A DNA stretch of 64,000 nt from the NCBI GenBank assembly GCA_011800155.1, contig CM022377.1, positions 1,674,001 through 1,738,000 of the forward strand, written 5' to 3'. A program made the translations under genes and the position numbers. The notes under the pieces are model-generated. The model did no database searches. It saw only the letters and a program-made list of their open reading frames with translations, and had not been told where the DNA came from. The stretch comes from Flammulina velutipes (lineage: Eukaryota; Basidiomycota; Agaricomycetes; Agaricales; Physalacriaceae). This document shows, piece after piece, positions 1-10,617 of the stretch. Position 1 is the first letter of the stretch. Every line of letters begins with the position of its first letter.

Positions 1-241
1 TAGCTAGTTATTGCACTTTTCAAGTGCACTGACATAGTTATAATTGATTTATGAATTATTCTGAATTATTTTATCATTATTTAAATAGTTTGATGGTGTC
101 CTGCTTATAAATGATATCCCATCACCGGATCACCCCCGGCAAGAGCATGACAGTCAGGCATTCCATAAAATGGGGACGGATCACGTGCATCGACGACGCG
201 TATGCGGACTGGGCGACATACGTTCTCTCCTTTTGACTGCC

Positions 242-1265
242 ATGGCGAGCTCGTCTGTCTATTCAGCGCCTGGATTCGATTTTTCCAACCAAATAAGGTC
301 AGTTTTGCCCTTGAAAATGCGTGTAAATGGCTGATGTTCGGGTAGAAATAACTTTCTGAGCGAGAAGGGATTACCTTTGCCAAAGGCGACAAGCACCGGT
401 ACGACCATCGTTGGATGTTTGTTCAAGGATGGAATAGTGCTCGGGGCGGATACTCGCGCTACCGAAGGCCCAATCGTTGCTGACAAGAACTGTGAAAAGG
501 TCAGTTCTACACTTATTCGTCGTTCATCCATGGCTGACGATCTGCTAGATCCATTACATCTCAGACAACATCAGATGCTGCGGGGCAGGTACTGCCGCCG
601 ACACGGAGTTCACGACCGCCCTCATCTCATCCAACATGGAGCTACATGCCCTACACACCGGTCGCAAGCCACGAGTCGTTACCGCCATGACCATGCTGAA
701 GCAGATGCTCTTCAGGCGCGTTCTCTTTCATAGTCGGTGTATCATCGTATTCATCTTCCAACCTACAGATATCAAGGACAAGTCGGAGCAGCACTCGTTC
801 TCGGAGGCGTAGATGCCACTGGTCCCAATCTCTTCACCGTCGCGCCACACGGTTCCACAGACAAACTTCCATACGTAACTATGGGTTCTGGTAGTCTGGC
901 AGCCATGGCGGTATTTGAAACAGGATGGCGGCCAGATATGACGGTACGATCTTCGTCCCGCTTTCCCTGTTGCTTCATTAATTCCTTCTCAGCGTGAAGC
1001 AGCCTTGGACCTCGTCAAGGATGCTATCTCTGCCGGTATCTTCAACGATCTGGGCTCTGGATCTAATGTCGATGCATGCATCATCACCGCCGGCCATACC
1101 GAAATGCTTCGAAATGTTGAAATGCCCAACCAGCGGGTACAGAAGGAGCGAAGCTATGGCTTCAGGCGGGGTACCACGGCGTGGAAAACCGAGAGTGTTA
1201 GGAACTTAGTGGTTGAAGAAGAAATCACGCTTATTCCCGCCGGAGAGGCCATGGATACTACATGA
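242..1265 (+). CDS. PUP1: 20S proteasome subunit beta-2 (PUP1)
   Basis: Catalytic beta-2 (trypsin-like) subunit of the 20S proteasome core. Five exons read as one chain with introns at about 298-360, 500-548, 716-768 and 944-992. The short propeptide ends in ATSTG, followed by the N-terminal nucleophile Thr of [20 protein letters not shown]; the Asp of GADTR and the Lys of VADKNCEK complete the catalytic set. The GSGSLAA and RNVEMPNQR stretches and the tail are typical of beta-2/beta-7. The start at 242 is the only ATG whose exon splices in frame into the propeptide, giving [17 protein letters not shown]. The third intron has no usable GT donor: the frame closes only with a GC donor at 716. 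The family call is very secure; the GC-AG intron is inferred from the frame. Confidence 0.95.
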
Positions 1266-1443
1266 TCTTTTAGAAGAGCTGTGTACAATGATAATATTCA
1301 ACGACAAGTGGCTCAGCCGCTTGAAGCTGTACTACTACACTAGCAAGAGTCCAGAAGCTAGCGCATGTATAGATAACTACAGGTAAATCATCTCCGTGGT
1401 AAATATCGTCTATGTCTATAACTTTGTTCGTATGTGTCCGTAA

Positions 1444-3065
1444 TCAAATAAAGAGCATTATCATAACCCAACACACAGTAAAGGGTAGCATTCCAAGCAT
1501 GGTGTTCCTCGTCGCTGCATTGAAGAACAGTGGGCTGACCGTTGGGTTGGCCGGGGCCAACGCACTCGCAATTAACTTTGTTGGTGCAGTGTGAGGAGGG
1601 ATGCTGACTAGAGCATTAGGCGTAGGAACAGGACTTCCGGTGGTGTAGGCGCGAATATACTTGACCTCAAAGAAGGCGTCGTTGAAGTTTGAGCCAGGGC
1701 CAACGACTCTGTCTGTATACTATAAGAACTAAATCAGGATAAACGAGGACACAGCGGGAGAAATGATACATACACATGTACCTGTGGGACCGTTGGATCC
1801 ACAGGTAGGAAAGTACTGCTCAGGCAAACCGGCCCTATAGCGAATCATTAACTCTTCTCACAGGTAAGACTAGGTTTCCGAAAGTACTTACCATTTGCCA
1901 CACAGAGTGATGTCCATCACCATTTTCTGCGGGGAGAAGAATTCAGTGATGTTGCAGTGTGACGCTGGAAAGCTGGCTGTTGGCGGACCCCATGCAGAGA
2001 TATCGAGTGGCGAGCTTGAGCTTGACGCTACAATGGAAGCTGGTACGTTGGGTCTCTAATGCAACTTGAGCTGGCGATACGAATTCAAAGCGAAAGAAAC
2101 TTACACTCCAGAACCATAAGCTTGGATGATAAGTATTAGCCTCTCTGAGTCCTGAGGAGCAAGAGCGTGACTCACAAAATCCTATGAGTAAGTCAGTACG
2201 TTGAAACTCTCAAGGAATAAGGACGTCATACCCAGCAACATCAAACTGCGTCGCCCAAACACCACCTCCAGCTGCCGCTAGGCCGGTAAGGTAGCTGTTC
2301 TCTTGCAGCTCGAGGACTGTACATCCAGACGGTAGGGAGCAATCCCTTTCCAATGTTGCAGATATCTGATATTGGTCTTCTTCTGGGGGATGAAAACAGC
2401 CACTGGTAGTGTGTAGGGCCATTTGATTGAACGGCATGACATTGATCGCTTCGATGATGCTGCTGTGGCGTCAATAACATGTCAAGGAGCAAGATAGAGG
2501 TAAGGCTTACTCGATCTCGCCGTCTTCAGGCCAGTTGGGACCCATAGTCCAGAAGGCGGGCCATACCTGTCATAACATGGAATCAGGGCGTTGCTTATCT
2601 TGATGAATAAAATAGGCTAACCGAGCAGCCGAAAGGAACGTGTAGAACGTCAATAACCCACAGACTACCTACACTATAGGATTCTTGGGTCGTGATACGA
2701 ACCTGTTTCCTGAGTATAAGTAACAAGTCACATGTTATTGATGTACTGACTGAATTCCGCTTTTGATTGAACGCCACATCGTGCATGTTGTCGACCTTGA
2801 TGATTGCATTTCCTGCACTATTGACGTACGCTAGTCCTTGGGATAACGCGTCATTTCTATTGAGCCACCATACATCCCCTAGTTTTGAACTGTTGTCAGT
2901 TCAAGAAGAGTAATATCGCCTTCGCGCCGCACCCAAAGTTAAATTATCCCAGTTCCCGAAGAAATCCCATTTATCAAAGAAAGTAGAGCCAGAATAGTCG
3001 TGGACGAGGTCATAGCAAACAGCCTGGCTTGCTAAACAGAAGGGGAGCAGCCATTGGCGCAACAT
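1444..3065 (-). CDS. GH16 endo-1,3(4)-beta-glucanase, secreted, probably GPI-anchored
   Basis: Glycoside hydrolase family 16 enzyme of the fungal mixed-linkage or laminarinase type, acting on beta-glucans at the cell surface. The N-terminus is a signal peptide (MLRQWLLPFCLASQAVC), then YDLVHDYSG and FFDKWDFFG, usual at the start of this subfamily. The active-site motif ExDxxE is present as GEIDIIEA, built across an intron at about 2500, followed by NVMPFNQMALHTT and a Cys-rich loop. The protein ends in NAATRNTMLGMLPF plus a hydrophobic tail, which looks like a GPI-attachment signal after a Pro/Thr/Ala-rich linker. At least six short introns. It is divergent with PMP3 (about 160 bp between starts). 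The family is clear; the substrate (plant or own wall glucan) is not. Confidence 0.87.
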
Positions 3066-3226
3066 TGGGCTGTTGGGTGGGAGCAGGACAGATGGTGGCT
3101 GCCTCGTTGCACACTTGCACCATGTCAATGACGTTGTTTCAGGACCGGTCCGATTGCCGTATTGATTTCATGCTGCGCTTCACGATCAGGTCAAACTCCC
3201 TGCCTTTCAACCACCATCGTCTCACC

Positions 3227-3688
3227 ATGGTCAACACATCCGACGTCGTTATCATCCTTGTTAGTATATTATTCTTGGCTGGAAGGCAAATGGCTCACTT
3301 CCTATAGGTCGCTATCCTCTTCCCACCTGCAGCCGCAGCCTTTCTGACTGGCTGTAGTTGTGACTTATTGATTAACATCTGTCTAACACTGTACGTTTCT
3401 TGAACACCGTCACTGTATTTCCTCACCTTTCGTCAGACTTGGCTATATCCCCGGTCATATACACGCTTTCTGGCTGATATACAAGAAGATGCAAGCAGAG
3501 GAGCGCTACGGAGCCGGTGGATTCCAATGTGCGTTGCGCAGCTTGATCTTTGGCGAACGTGTGACTCACTTCTATGGTCAGACATTGGGAATGGAACGTA
3601 TAGACCCTATCCCCAAGCTGGTGCCAATGATGCCCTTGTACCCGGACAACAACAGACACCTTATTATGGTGCCACTAGCCAGGCTTGA
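3227..3688 (+). CDS. PMP3: PMP3 / UPF0057 small plasma-membrane proteolipid
   Basis: Small two-helix membrane protein of the PMP3 (UPF0057) family, which affects plasma-membrane potential and cation tolerance in yeast. Four exons (3227-3259, 3308-3390, 3437-3528, 3582-3688) give 104 residues. Helix 1 is VVIILVAILFPPAAAAFLTG, then CSCDLLINICLTLLGYIPG, and helix 2 runs through HIHAFWLIYKK. This is the family signature. Beyond the core there is a hydrophilic tail of about 45 residues rich in Gly, Gln, Tyr and Pro (RPYPQAGAND, PGQQQTPYYG), longer than the 55-residue yeast protein but common in filamentous fungi. The exon phases agree throughout and the stop follows ATSQA. Confidence 0.93.
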
Positions 3689-4103
3689 TACACGTATCGC
3701 CGTTCTTGCCCCAAGAATCCATGTTGTATACTTTTTCCCATGGGACTCTGTTACGAATTATAATCTTATTGCTGCTTCCCGCTACGTAAATTGGGTTCAG
3801 CATTTGTGGGTGACTCCTAGCGTAATTTGATAACGCCCCGAACCCCTCCTGGATCACGAGAAAATGTTTTGTACGGCTCAAGCAGAGATGCAATATGCTT
3901 TAATATCCTAGCATGTTATGATGATGAAGTGACCCTCGACGCCACACATAGGAATAGGTAACGGCAATTCCCGATTGTTAGGACTACAAGCCATAGGCAA
4001 GCACGACGCTCGCGTCATGATCGCCTAGAAGACATGCTACTTCGCATTCGCCTTGTCTTTTTCTGCGATTACTCGGTGAACGCGATCTCTCCTGCAAACT
4101 ATC
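3689..4103. other. Intergenic, PMP3 to CBS-pair gene
   Basis: About 415 bases between two genes on the same strand. It should hold the PMP3 3' end and the promoter of the CBS-pair gene. I see no coding exon, repeat or structured RNA. Confidence 0.6.
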
Positions 4104-4731
4104 ATGGCCACCTCTTTCGACGCAGACAAATACCGTGGCGCAGTTGTCGAGGTCGGTCTTCATCATCACCCAACAGTATCAACTGTTTTAAACGAATCTA
4201 GGATCTCCAACTACCGCCAGCCTTCGCTTTGCCTTCAACAGAATCGATTTCGCGAGCGATAGACCTGGCATATGAGCGCGACTTCTCACATATTCCGTGC
4301 GCGCAAACACCCCGGATATGCAATTGACACTGAAACCATCTAGTTTGCTCAACGCGCAACGAAAACCTGTAGGGTACATTGACGTGGCAAAACTCAAGGA
4401 ACTCTGGGAAGCAGGGAAGGCAAACCCAGTGCGTATCTAACAAGCACTCATACGCAGGTAGACTAACACTTCGCAGGATGACCGTGTAAGCAGCTACATG
4501 ACAAAGTTCAAACGATCGCCATCGGACCCGTATTCTCTGATAACGCCCGGGACGTCTCTCTCAGAACTGGAAAGCTTCTTGCAGAACAACATCTTTGCTC
4601 TTGGTACGCTACTGTAATGTCCATCATGCCAGCATACTTAACCATTGACAGTCACTGACTATGAGCGCAAATTTGTACTGGGTGTTGCCACATCACAAGA
4701 TTTGAACAACTTTGTTACTAGAAGAGGATGA
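4104..4731 (+). CDS. CBS-domain-pair protein
   Basis: Small soluble protein made of two CBS motifs (a Bateman module), a fold that binds adenosyl nucleotides and often acts as a regulator. Five exons read MATSFDADKYRGAVVE, then DLQLPPAFALPSTESISRAI. The first CBS motif covers SISRAIDLAYERDFSHIP and KPVGYIDVAKLKELWEAG. The second covers PYSLITPGTSLSELESFLQ and TDYERKFVLGVATSQDLN. The ends VGYIDVA and LGVATSQDL are the usual G-(V/I)-(V/I)-(S/T)-x-x-D closing strands. The total is roughly 140 residues with no enzyme domain attached. An in-frame stop in the second exon disappears once a short intron (starting about 4297, ending in CTAG before LLNAQRK) is removed. The partner protein is unknown. 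Confidence 0.8.
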
Positions 4732-4890
4732 AGAATCTGTTGTACATACATGCCAAGAAGCCATATCTACCTATTTGCATACTGTACAATCCCTCCGGCT
4801 ATGATACAATTGAAAATCCTCGGTATACGGTAGCAAAAATTAGACAGCTTTAATACGGTGAATGTTTGAACCAAAAAAACCGCACTAAGC

Positions 4891-6706
4891 CTAAGTCACT
4901 GTAGTATCGCGTCTCCAGAATATCAGTTTTCTACGAACAACTGGAAGGTGGCCTGGATGTCCGGTTAGAGGTGCTAGTCCGGTGTTCTCAGACTTACCAA
5001 GTATAATGACTGGGCCCCATGCCGCAAGTAGAAGGGCAACATGGTGGGTACCAAAAGACGAGGGCTGCATGCGCCCACATATCACATCAATAAGCGTGGT
5101 AATTGTCGCAAGCAACAGGCTCAGAACGATCGACCTTAAGTTAATGAGGCGATGTCCACACAAGTCAACAGTAGGACTTACACCTGTAAAACGAGCAGGC
5201 GCCAGATAGTCGGCGACAAGAATGCTGGAGGAGTGCGCTTCCTTTGGACTTGTTGAGGGGCACCTAAAGAGTATCACAAAACGTGTAAAACATGCCATCA
5301 TGGACACTAACCAGTTACACCCGTAGTGTGTTTCGAGTAGGGGAGCATATCGCCGCTGTCGTTGAATTCTATGTACGCTGACTCCATATCCTCCTTTTCC
5401 AGTCCGTGGTCCCTCACGGTGTCGCTAGGTGGAGGAGTCTCAGACGTCGGTGACGCCCATACAAGGGAGCTAACATCGTCCGTGTCGTCGTCGGGGCACA
5501 TATCATCAATAGAGGTATGATAGGGATCTCCTATAACGGCAGAAAAATCTGGATGGCCACTGCCCTGGATAATGAGTGTGGATGGGTATTGAACGTTGGC
5601 GTAATTGGGGAGATCGGACGGAGAACCAGTCGTGTCGAACGAGTCGTTGGATTGTGGGTAACTTTTTCCTTCTAGTATTGAATGGAACATGAGATAAGGA
5701 TGCATGAAGAAAAAGAGACCCATACGAATTGTATCTGGGGGAGTGGGGGGATCATGTAGCCTGCCGACCATGGATGGAGGGGCACGACGGGAACGGAGCC
5801 TTCTAGGAGCGGGCGTAAAATCCTGTACTTCGAGCTCGTCTGACCGTGATCGTTGGATATGCTTCGTGGTCTTTATCGATCTCACAATAGATCTTATAGA
5901 AATAAAAAGAGAGGGGATCGCGAGAAGGAGGGGAGTGCCTGCATAACCCAGGAATCTCACCCTGCCAAACTATCAGTCGGTCAGTTGAAGTATTGACAAT
6001 GCGAGCGTACCATTCTGGATCGTTCGCATCGCAATGAAGGTCGTCGTTAGGTTGTATTGCGTCGAGCTTGACGACGACTGAAATCTGGACAATGCTTGCA
6101 AGGACAGGAAATATGACGACTGGTATAAGATAGAGACGTCGCCATGCCAGTACCGTACTGGGGCGGATATCAGCGCAAGGACGAAATTGATAAAGCTATT
6201 GTCTCGCCTTAGGTCTTGAGTGCCCCACAGCTTTGGCTTCTGGATTGTGTAGCATGTAGCTATGGAGAATGCAGCGCAGATTCCCGTCAGTAAGAAGACC
6301 GAAAAGCTCATGAGAATATTTTGCGCTGGAAGAAATACACATAATAGAATTAAGAATTGAGCAACTTGGAGGGCGTAAAGTCCTCACCGATACAAAATGA
6401 GGCTGGCATTAGATACGGATCCATCTTCCACGCCATTCCTGGCGTCTTTCAGGGCGGCTGGCGAAGGTGAAACGCCAGCGAGAACGTACCGATACAGAAA
6501 GAAAGTTGAAGGATAGTGCAGGCAACGCAGTAGGTCATTGGGCCCCAGAACGACCTGACCCCCAACGCCAATGCTGACAGGACCAGCCAGCAGCTCGCAA
6601 GTCCTAGGATCGACAGTTGGCAACAAGAAATATTTTGGAAGGAATGGTGTGACTTGCCTGTAATAGAGAGTACCGTCCATACTACCTTGAGAGCGAACGG
6701 CAACAT
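4891..6706 (-). CDS. Seven-helix membrane protein, receptor-like, family unknown
   Basis: Multi-exon integral membrane protein. Splicing gives about seven hydrophobic helices: one in LASCWLVLSALALGV, one in MTYCVACTILQLSFCIG, NILMSFSVFLLTGICAAFSI, PVVIFPVLASIVQISVVV, GYAGTPLLLAIPSLFISI, SIVLSLLLATITTLIDVI and HHVALLLAAWGPVIIL. Between helices 5 and 6 lies a hydrophilic loop of about 170 residues rich in Ser, Asp, Pro and basic residues. The tail is short and basic (VVRRKLIFWRRD). Seven helices with a long third inner loop resemble a G-protein-coupled receptor, but I recognise no Ste3, Ste2, Git3 or Stm1 motif, so this is topology only. Exon borders near 5170-5310 are uncertain. A candidate GC-AG intron lies at 6604-6657. 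Confidence 0.6.
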
Positions 6707-8062
6707 ATTATCGCGCGGACTTCATCCAGCGGATGGGAGATATACGCTTTACAGCCTGCCAATGGCAGATGGAGGGGAGTAGCAGAGGGACGCGATATGC
6801 AAGGCACGATGAGCCGGCATCAACGCGCAATGCATTGACAGGGAATAACGACCCTACTCGAAGTCGACCATCCCCGTATGGCAACATCAGTGAAAGATGC
6901 CCAAGTCATTTACGTGGGTAAAGATTGGGTGTGGAAGTGAGCTGCTGCCACCGAGGTACAACCTGCTATTGAGCTTCTTCGTTACAAACGCACCTCGTAG
7001 ACTGGACACAGTGCAAGTGATACGAGCTTAATCACCACAGTGATATCGCGGTCATCAAACGTGTATGATGCATGCGCATGTCGTCGACGTTAGCGCTCAG
7101 CCAGAATAGACTAGGTAAAGGGCGGCTGGAGCAAGTCAGCAAAGAGTTTCAACGATCTTACCTTAGAAGATGAGTGTTGAAACACAAGCGCTAACGAGCA
7201 CGTTCCGAGCGCTCGCCGATCATCACGACTCTTACTCTCTTACCTCCATGATCAGCCACCCAAATTCCTAGTAGCGAGCACGTCTCAGATTGATGAAATG
7301 TTAGGATTTTAACGTTTTGCCTGTGAAAACAAGGAGACACAAGGCGTGACGGTCAATGGCAAACAACAACTTCGAACAAGTCTTGGAAAAGCGGAATAGA
7401 CGCTGGTTAGTGTCCTTACCATTCATCTAATTATTGCGTCTAATGACCTATTCACTGCAACAGATGACCGTCGCCCTCTCGTTCGGATTTCGTCGGTCCG
7501 TACGATGGGCCGCTGACTATTCTGGACGATGAACTTTTATTTTGAGACTGCCCGCAGCCAGAAGCTCAGAAATGCCCCACCTTTTTCCGAAATCACCAAA
7601 GGCTGGATGGACACTCATCACTATCCAACTCTTGTGTCCTGGTTGCATCTCTTCCACGTTCCGATGCCTGTTTCTCAAAAATTTCCAACGTCTGAAAGGC
7701 CCGGGATCCATGGTCATCAGCTCTAATCCTCCTCTTCACCTGTCCTTCACAATTGAACGATCCGGACCGCTCAACGGAATAGTCTGTTTCCCCAGAGTGC
7801 AACCGCCAATCAGCCGTTACCCTTTGGAAGAGAAGGATCACAAGCCACAGAGAAGCCCACACGGAAACGGATGAACGTGGTTCACGCGACGCGTTGCCTT
7901 GCGTTGCTCAGTCTTTCCGAAATTCTTTCTGTTGCTCATTGGTTTCCTTCCGCTCACACCAGCCTGACGACGAATTTGGATAATTGGTTCCGCCTGTTCC
8001 TAGCAGCTCAGCTATAAAGCTCGGAGGAAAGATCGAGTTCAAGCATAAAAGGGTTCCGGATA
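6707..8062. other. 1.36-kb intergenic stretch
   Basis: Divergent intergenic region between the seven-helix gene and the rhamnogalacturonan lyase gene. Short open frames exist, for example 7529-7874, but none spliced into a protein with recognisable composition or domain. The right end carries a TATA box at 8023-8029. I see no repeat or RNA gene. Confidence 0.5.
8023..8029 (+). promoter_or_regulatory. TATA box of the PL4 lyase gene
   Basis: TATAAAG lies 34-40 bases upstream of the ATG at 8063, in a position that fits a core promoter with a very short 5' leader. It is seen directly; function is inferred from position. Confidence 0.5.
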
Positions 8063-10375
8063 ATGTTGCGTTTGCTAGTGACAGCTGTCGCGTCTGCCTG
8101 TCTATGGATATCATCGACCGCCGCCTTCGGTCTCACCGTTAGTGGCAACAACTATATCGTTGACACTTCGGGTGGTTTGATATTCACTGGTACATCCTTT
8201 CATCTCATTTCCCCGACGTTCTTAAACATTTTGCTACAGTCGAGAGGACGAGTGGAGACATCACTTCTATGAAGTTCAACGGCATTGAGGTCCGTGTCGC
8301 CGTCGCCTAGATACTGAAACTATTTATGAACAAGACCCGTAGGCTCAAGGCAGTGGCAAACGTAGTCACATCTCTTCTGGTATCGGTGCCTCGTGCAGCT
8401 ACTACCAAGGCGGAAACTCTGATAACTACATCGTCATCACATGCACTACCAGCACGCTCACTCAGTACGCGCCTTCGCCTTTCGCTCGTTGCTTATCTTG
8501 ATCACCTTCCCAGATACTATGTCGCTCGCTACAAAGACCCCGCCATCCACATGATGACCTAGTACGTATGCTTCGGACTCAATCCTCCATCTCTATAGAT
8601 CTGACCATCTTAATAGTACCTCTCAGCAGCCATCCGTCGGGGAACTCCGCTTCATCGCTCGCCTGAAATACGATACCCTTAACCGCGGCTACGCCGTTTC
8701 CGACACCGTCGGTGGAAGTGCCATCGAGGGGTCGGATGTATACCTCGTCAATGGCCAAACCCGCTCCAAATTCTACTCATCTCGGCAATTCATCGACGAC
8801 CAAGTTCACGGCGTTACTGGCAGTGGCATCGGTGCTTATATGATCATCCCTGGCACAGGCTACGAAGGCTCCTCTGGTGGGCCATTTTTCCGCGACATCA
8901 ACAATCAAGGCAGTGGAGATCAGGAGCTCTACTTTTACATGAACTCTGGCCACACTCAGACTGAATCGTATCGCACTGGCCTGCACGGCCCATACGCTCT
9001 TTGGTTTACCACCGGTTCCGCTCCATCTACATATGATTACACCTTCTGGGAAGGTCTTACTGGAATTTCTGGTTTCGTCCCTGTTTCTGGCCGGGGCAGA
9101 GTTACTGGGAAAGCATCGGGATATCCCTCATCGGACGCATCCCTCATCGTCGTTGGTTTCAGCAACAGCGCCAATCAGTACTGGTGAGATAGGATTTCTG
9201 CAATCAAATCCATTGTGGCTAAACATCAATTTACAGGACCCGTGCAGAGACCAATGGCAACTTTGTCAGCCCATACATGAAGCCTGGAACGTATACAATG
9301 ACTCGTGAGTCTTTGGTCTATATGACAAGTTCAATGGTTAATCAGATGGGAACATAGTTTACCGCGTGGAACTCGCAATCGCCACGAAGAGTGTGACCGT
9401 TAGTGCTGGGGGAACTCTCAGCTCCAACATTGCATCTTCCGAAACCGTGCGTGGCTCCTTTCATTACCAGGACACACTCTCTGATTTCCTAATCTTCATA
9501 CGCAGACGCCCAACTACATCTGGAAAATCGGGGACTATGATGGCACGCCAAGAGGCTTCCTGAATGCTGAGTGCGTTTTGGCTCTAATTCTTGTTAACTC
9601 GATTATCTGACGCCTTCTCTTTGCAGTAAAATCGAGACGCAACAGTAAATATTTCTTTCTGACAACAACTATACTGTGCCACTGACAACACCGAAAGTCC
9701 AAGCGACTCCAGAATGTCAAGCTGGGGACCAGGTTTGTTTTTTCCCTTGACTCGTCGCAAGTTGAATTAAAAATTCCTAGTCACCTACACCGTTGGCAGC
9801 AGCTCTGTCAGCAGTTTCCCTATGGCTATATTCAAGGTTAGTCTCCGCGTATTTTGACCCGTAATGGATCACTTATGCTACCACAGGCTGTCGGTGCATT
9901 GACTATCAAGACGACGCTCTCCTCTAGCCAAAGTAGGCTCTAACATCCCATGCAATCTGCTATAGTCCTGATCATTATTCAGTTGGTGCTCGTACTCTCC
10001 AGATTGCGACCACCCTCGCCTTTGCAGGTGGCCGCCCTCAGGTCACTGTCAACGGCTGGACGGGTCCTTCCCCCGCCGCTCCCACTCAACCTGATTCAAG
10101 AGGCGTTACCCGTGGAACGTGGCGCGGAAATGTACGTTCTGCTTCAATACTTCAAGAATGCTTGACCATGCTCACGGACATATAGAACATCTTGTATACG
10201 GTTAACATTCCTTCTGGAACTTTGGTCGCTGGCAGCAACACTATCGTCATCAATGTGATTTCTGGCTCGTCTGGCGATAACTTCCTGTAAGTAAAGAATC
10301 ACTTGACAAGAATGTCTGCTTACACCTTCGTGTAGCTCGCCCAATGTCGTCCTTGATGCAGTCTGGTTGTACTGA
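8063..10375 (+). CDS. Rhamnogalacturonan endolyase, PL4 family
   Basis: Secreted polysaccharide lyase that cuts the rhamnogalacturonan I backbone of pectin by beta-elimination. It starts with a signal peptide ([21 protein letters not shown]), then [18 protein letters not shown] and [12 protein letters not shown], the opening of family PL4. The catalytic domain includes [46 protein letters not shown] and [16 protein letters not shown]; the VHG histidine is the likely partner of the catalytic base, inferred from the Aspergillus enzyme. Then come an FnIII-like part ([16 protein letters not shown]) and a C-terminal CBM-like part ([31 protein letters not shown]) ending in VVLDAVWLY. About a dozen short introns; apparent in-frame stops at 8310, 8465, 8560 and 9648 all lie inside introns. 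The gene looks intact and full length. Confidence 0.92.
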
Positions 10376-10460
10376 GTAGCACCTAGCACATGTAACTTTG
10401 CATCCATTGTCGGGCATCAACGGTCTTATTTGAAATCATTTTCTCCTGTTTGCTGAGTAT

Positions 10461-10511
10461 GGGCATTGGGTAGACGCGGGCATTGGGTAGACGCGGGCAT
10501 TGGGTAGACGC
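10461..10511 (+). repeat. 17-bp direct repeat, three exact copies
   Basis: The unit gggcattgggtagacgc occurs three times head to tail at 10461-10477, 10478-10494 and 10495-10511, followed by a broken start of a fourth. It lies about 107 bases upstream of the ECM4 start, in its promoter or 5' leader. Confidence 0.9.
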
Positions 10512-10617
10512 GGACATCGTGGAAGAACATGAATCATCTGATCGTGTTGCTCCGAATTGCCAATATTGCGTGCTTTTAAACCATACAATCTCCGCTTCCT
10601 ACCACCGCCATCGAAGA

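Noticed and set aside
4230..4350. Frame break in the CBS-pair gene
   Set aside because: A short intron between HIP and LLNAQRK removes the stop and keeps both CBS motifs intact.
7529..7874. Overlapping open frames of 65-110 codons as a gene
   Set aside because: No ATG exon with signal or domain, no consistent splice partners and no recognisable composition.
8300..9660. PL4 lyase as a pseudogene because of in-frame stops
   Set aside because: All stops fall inside introns with proper borders, and the spliced chain keeps every family block to the C-terminus.
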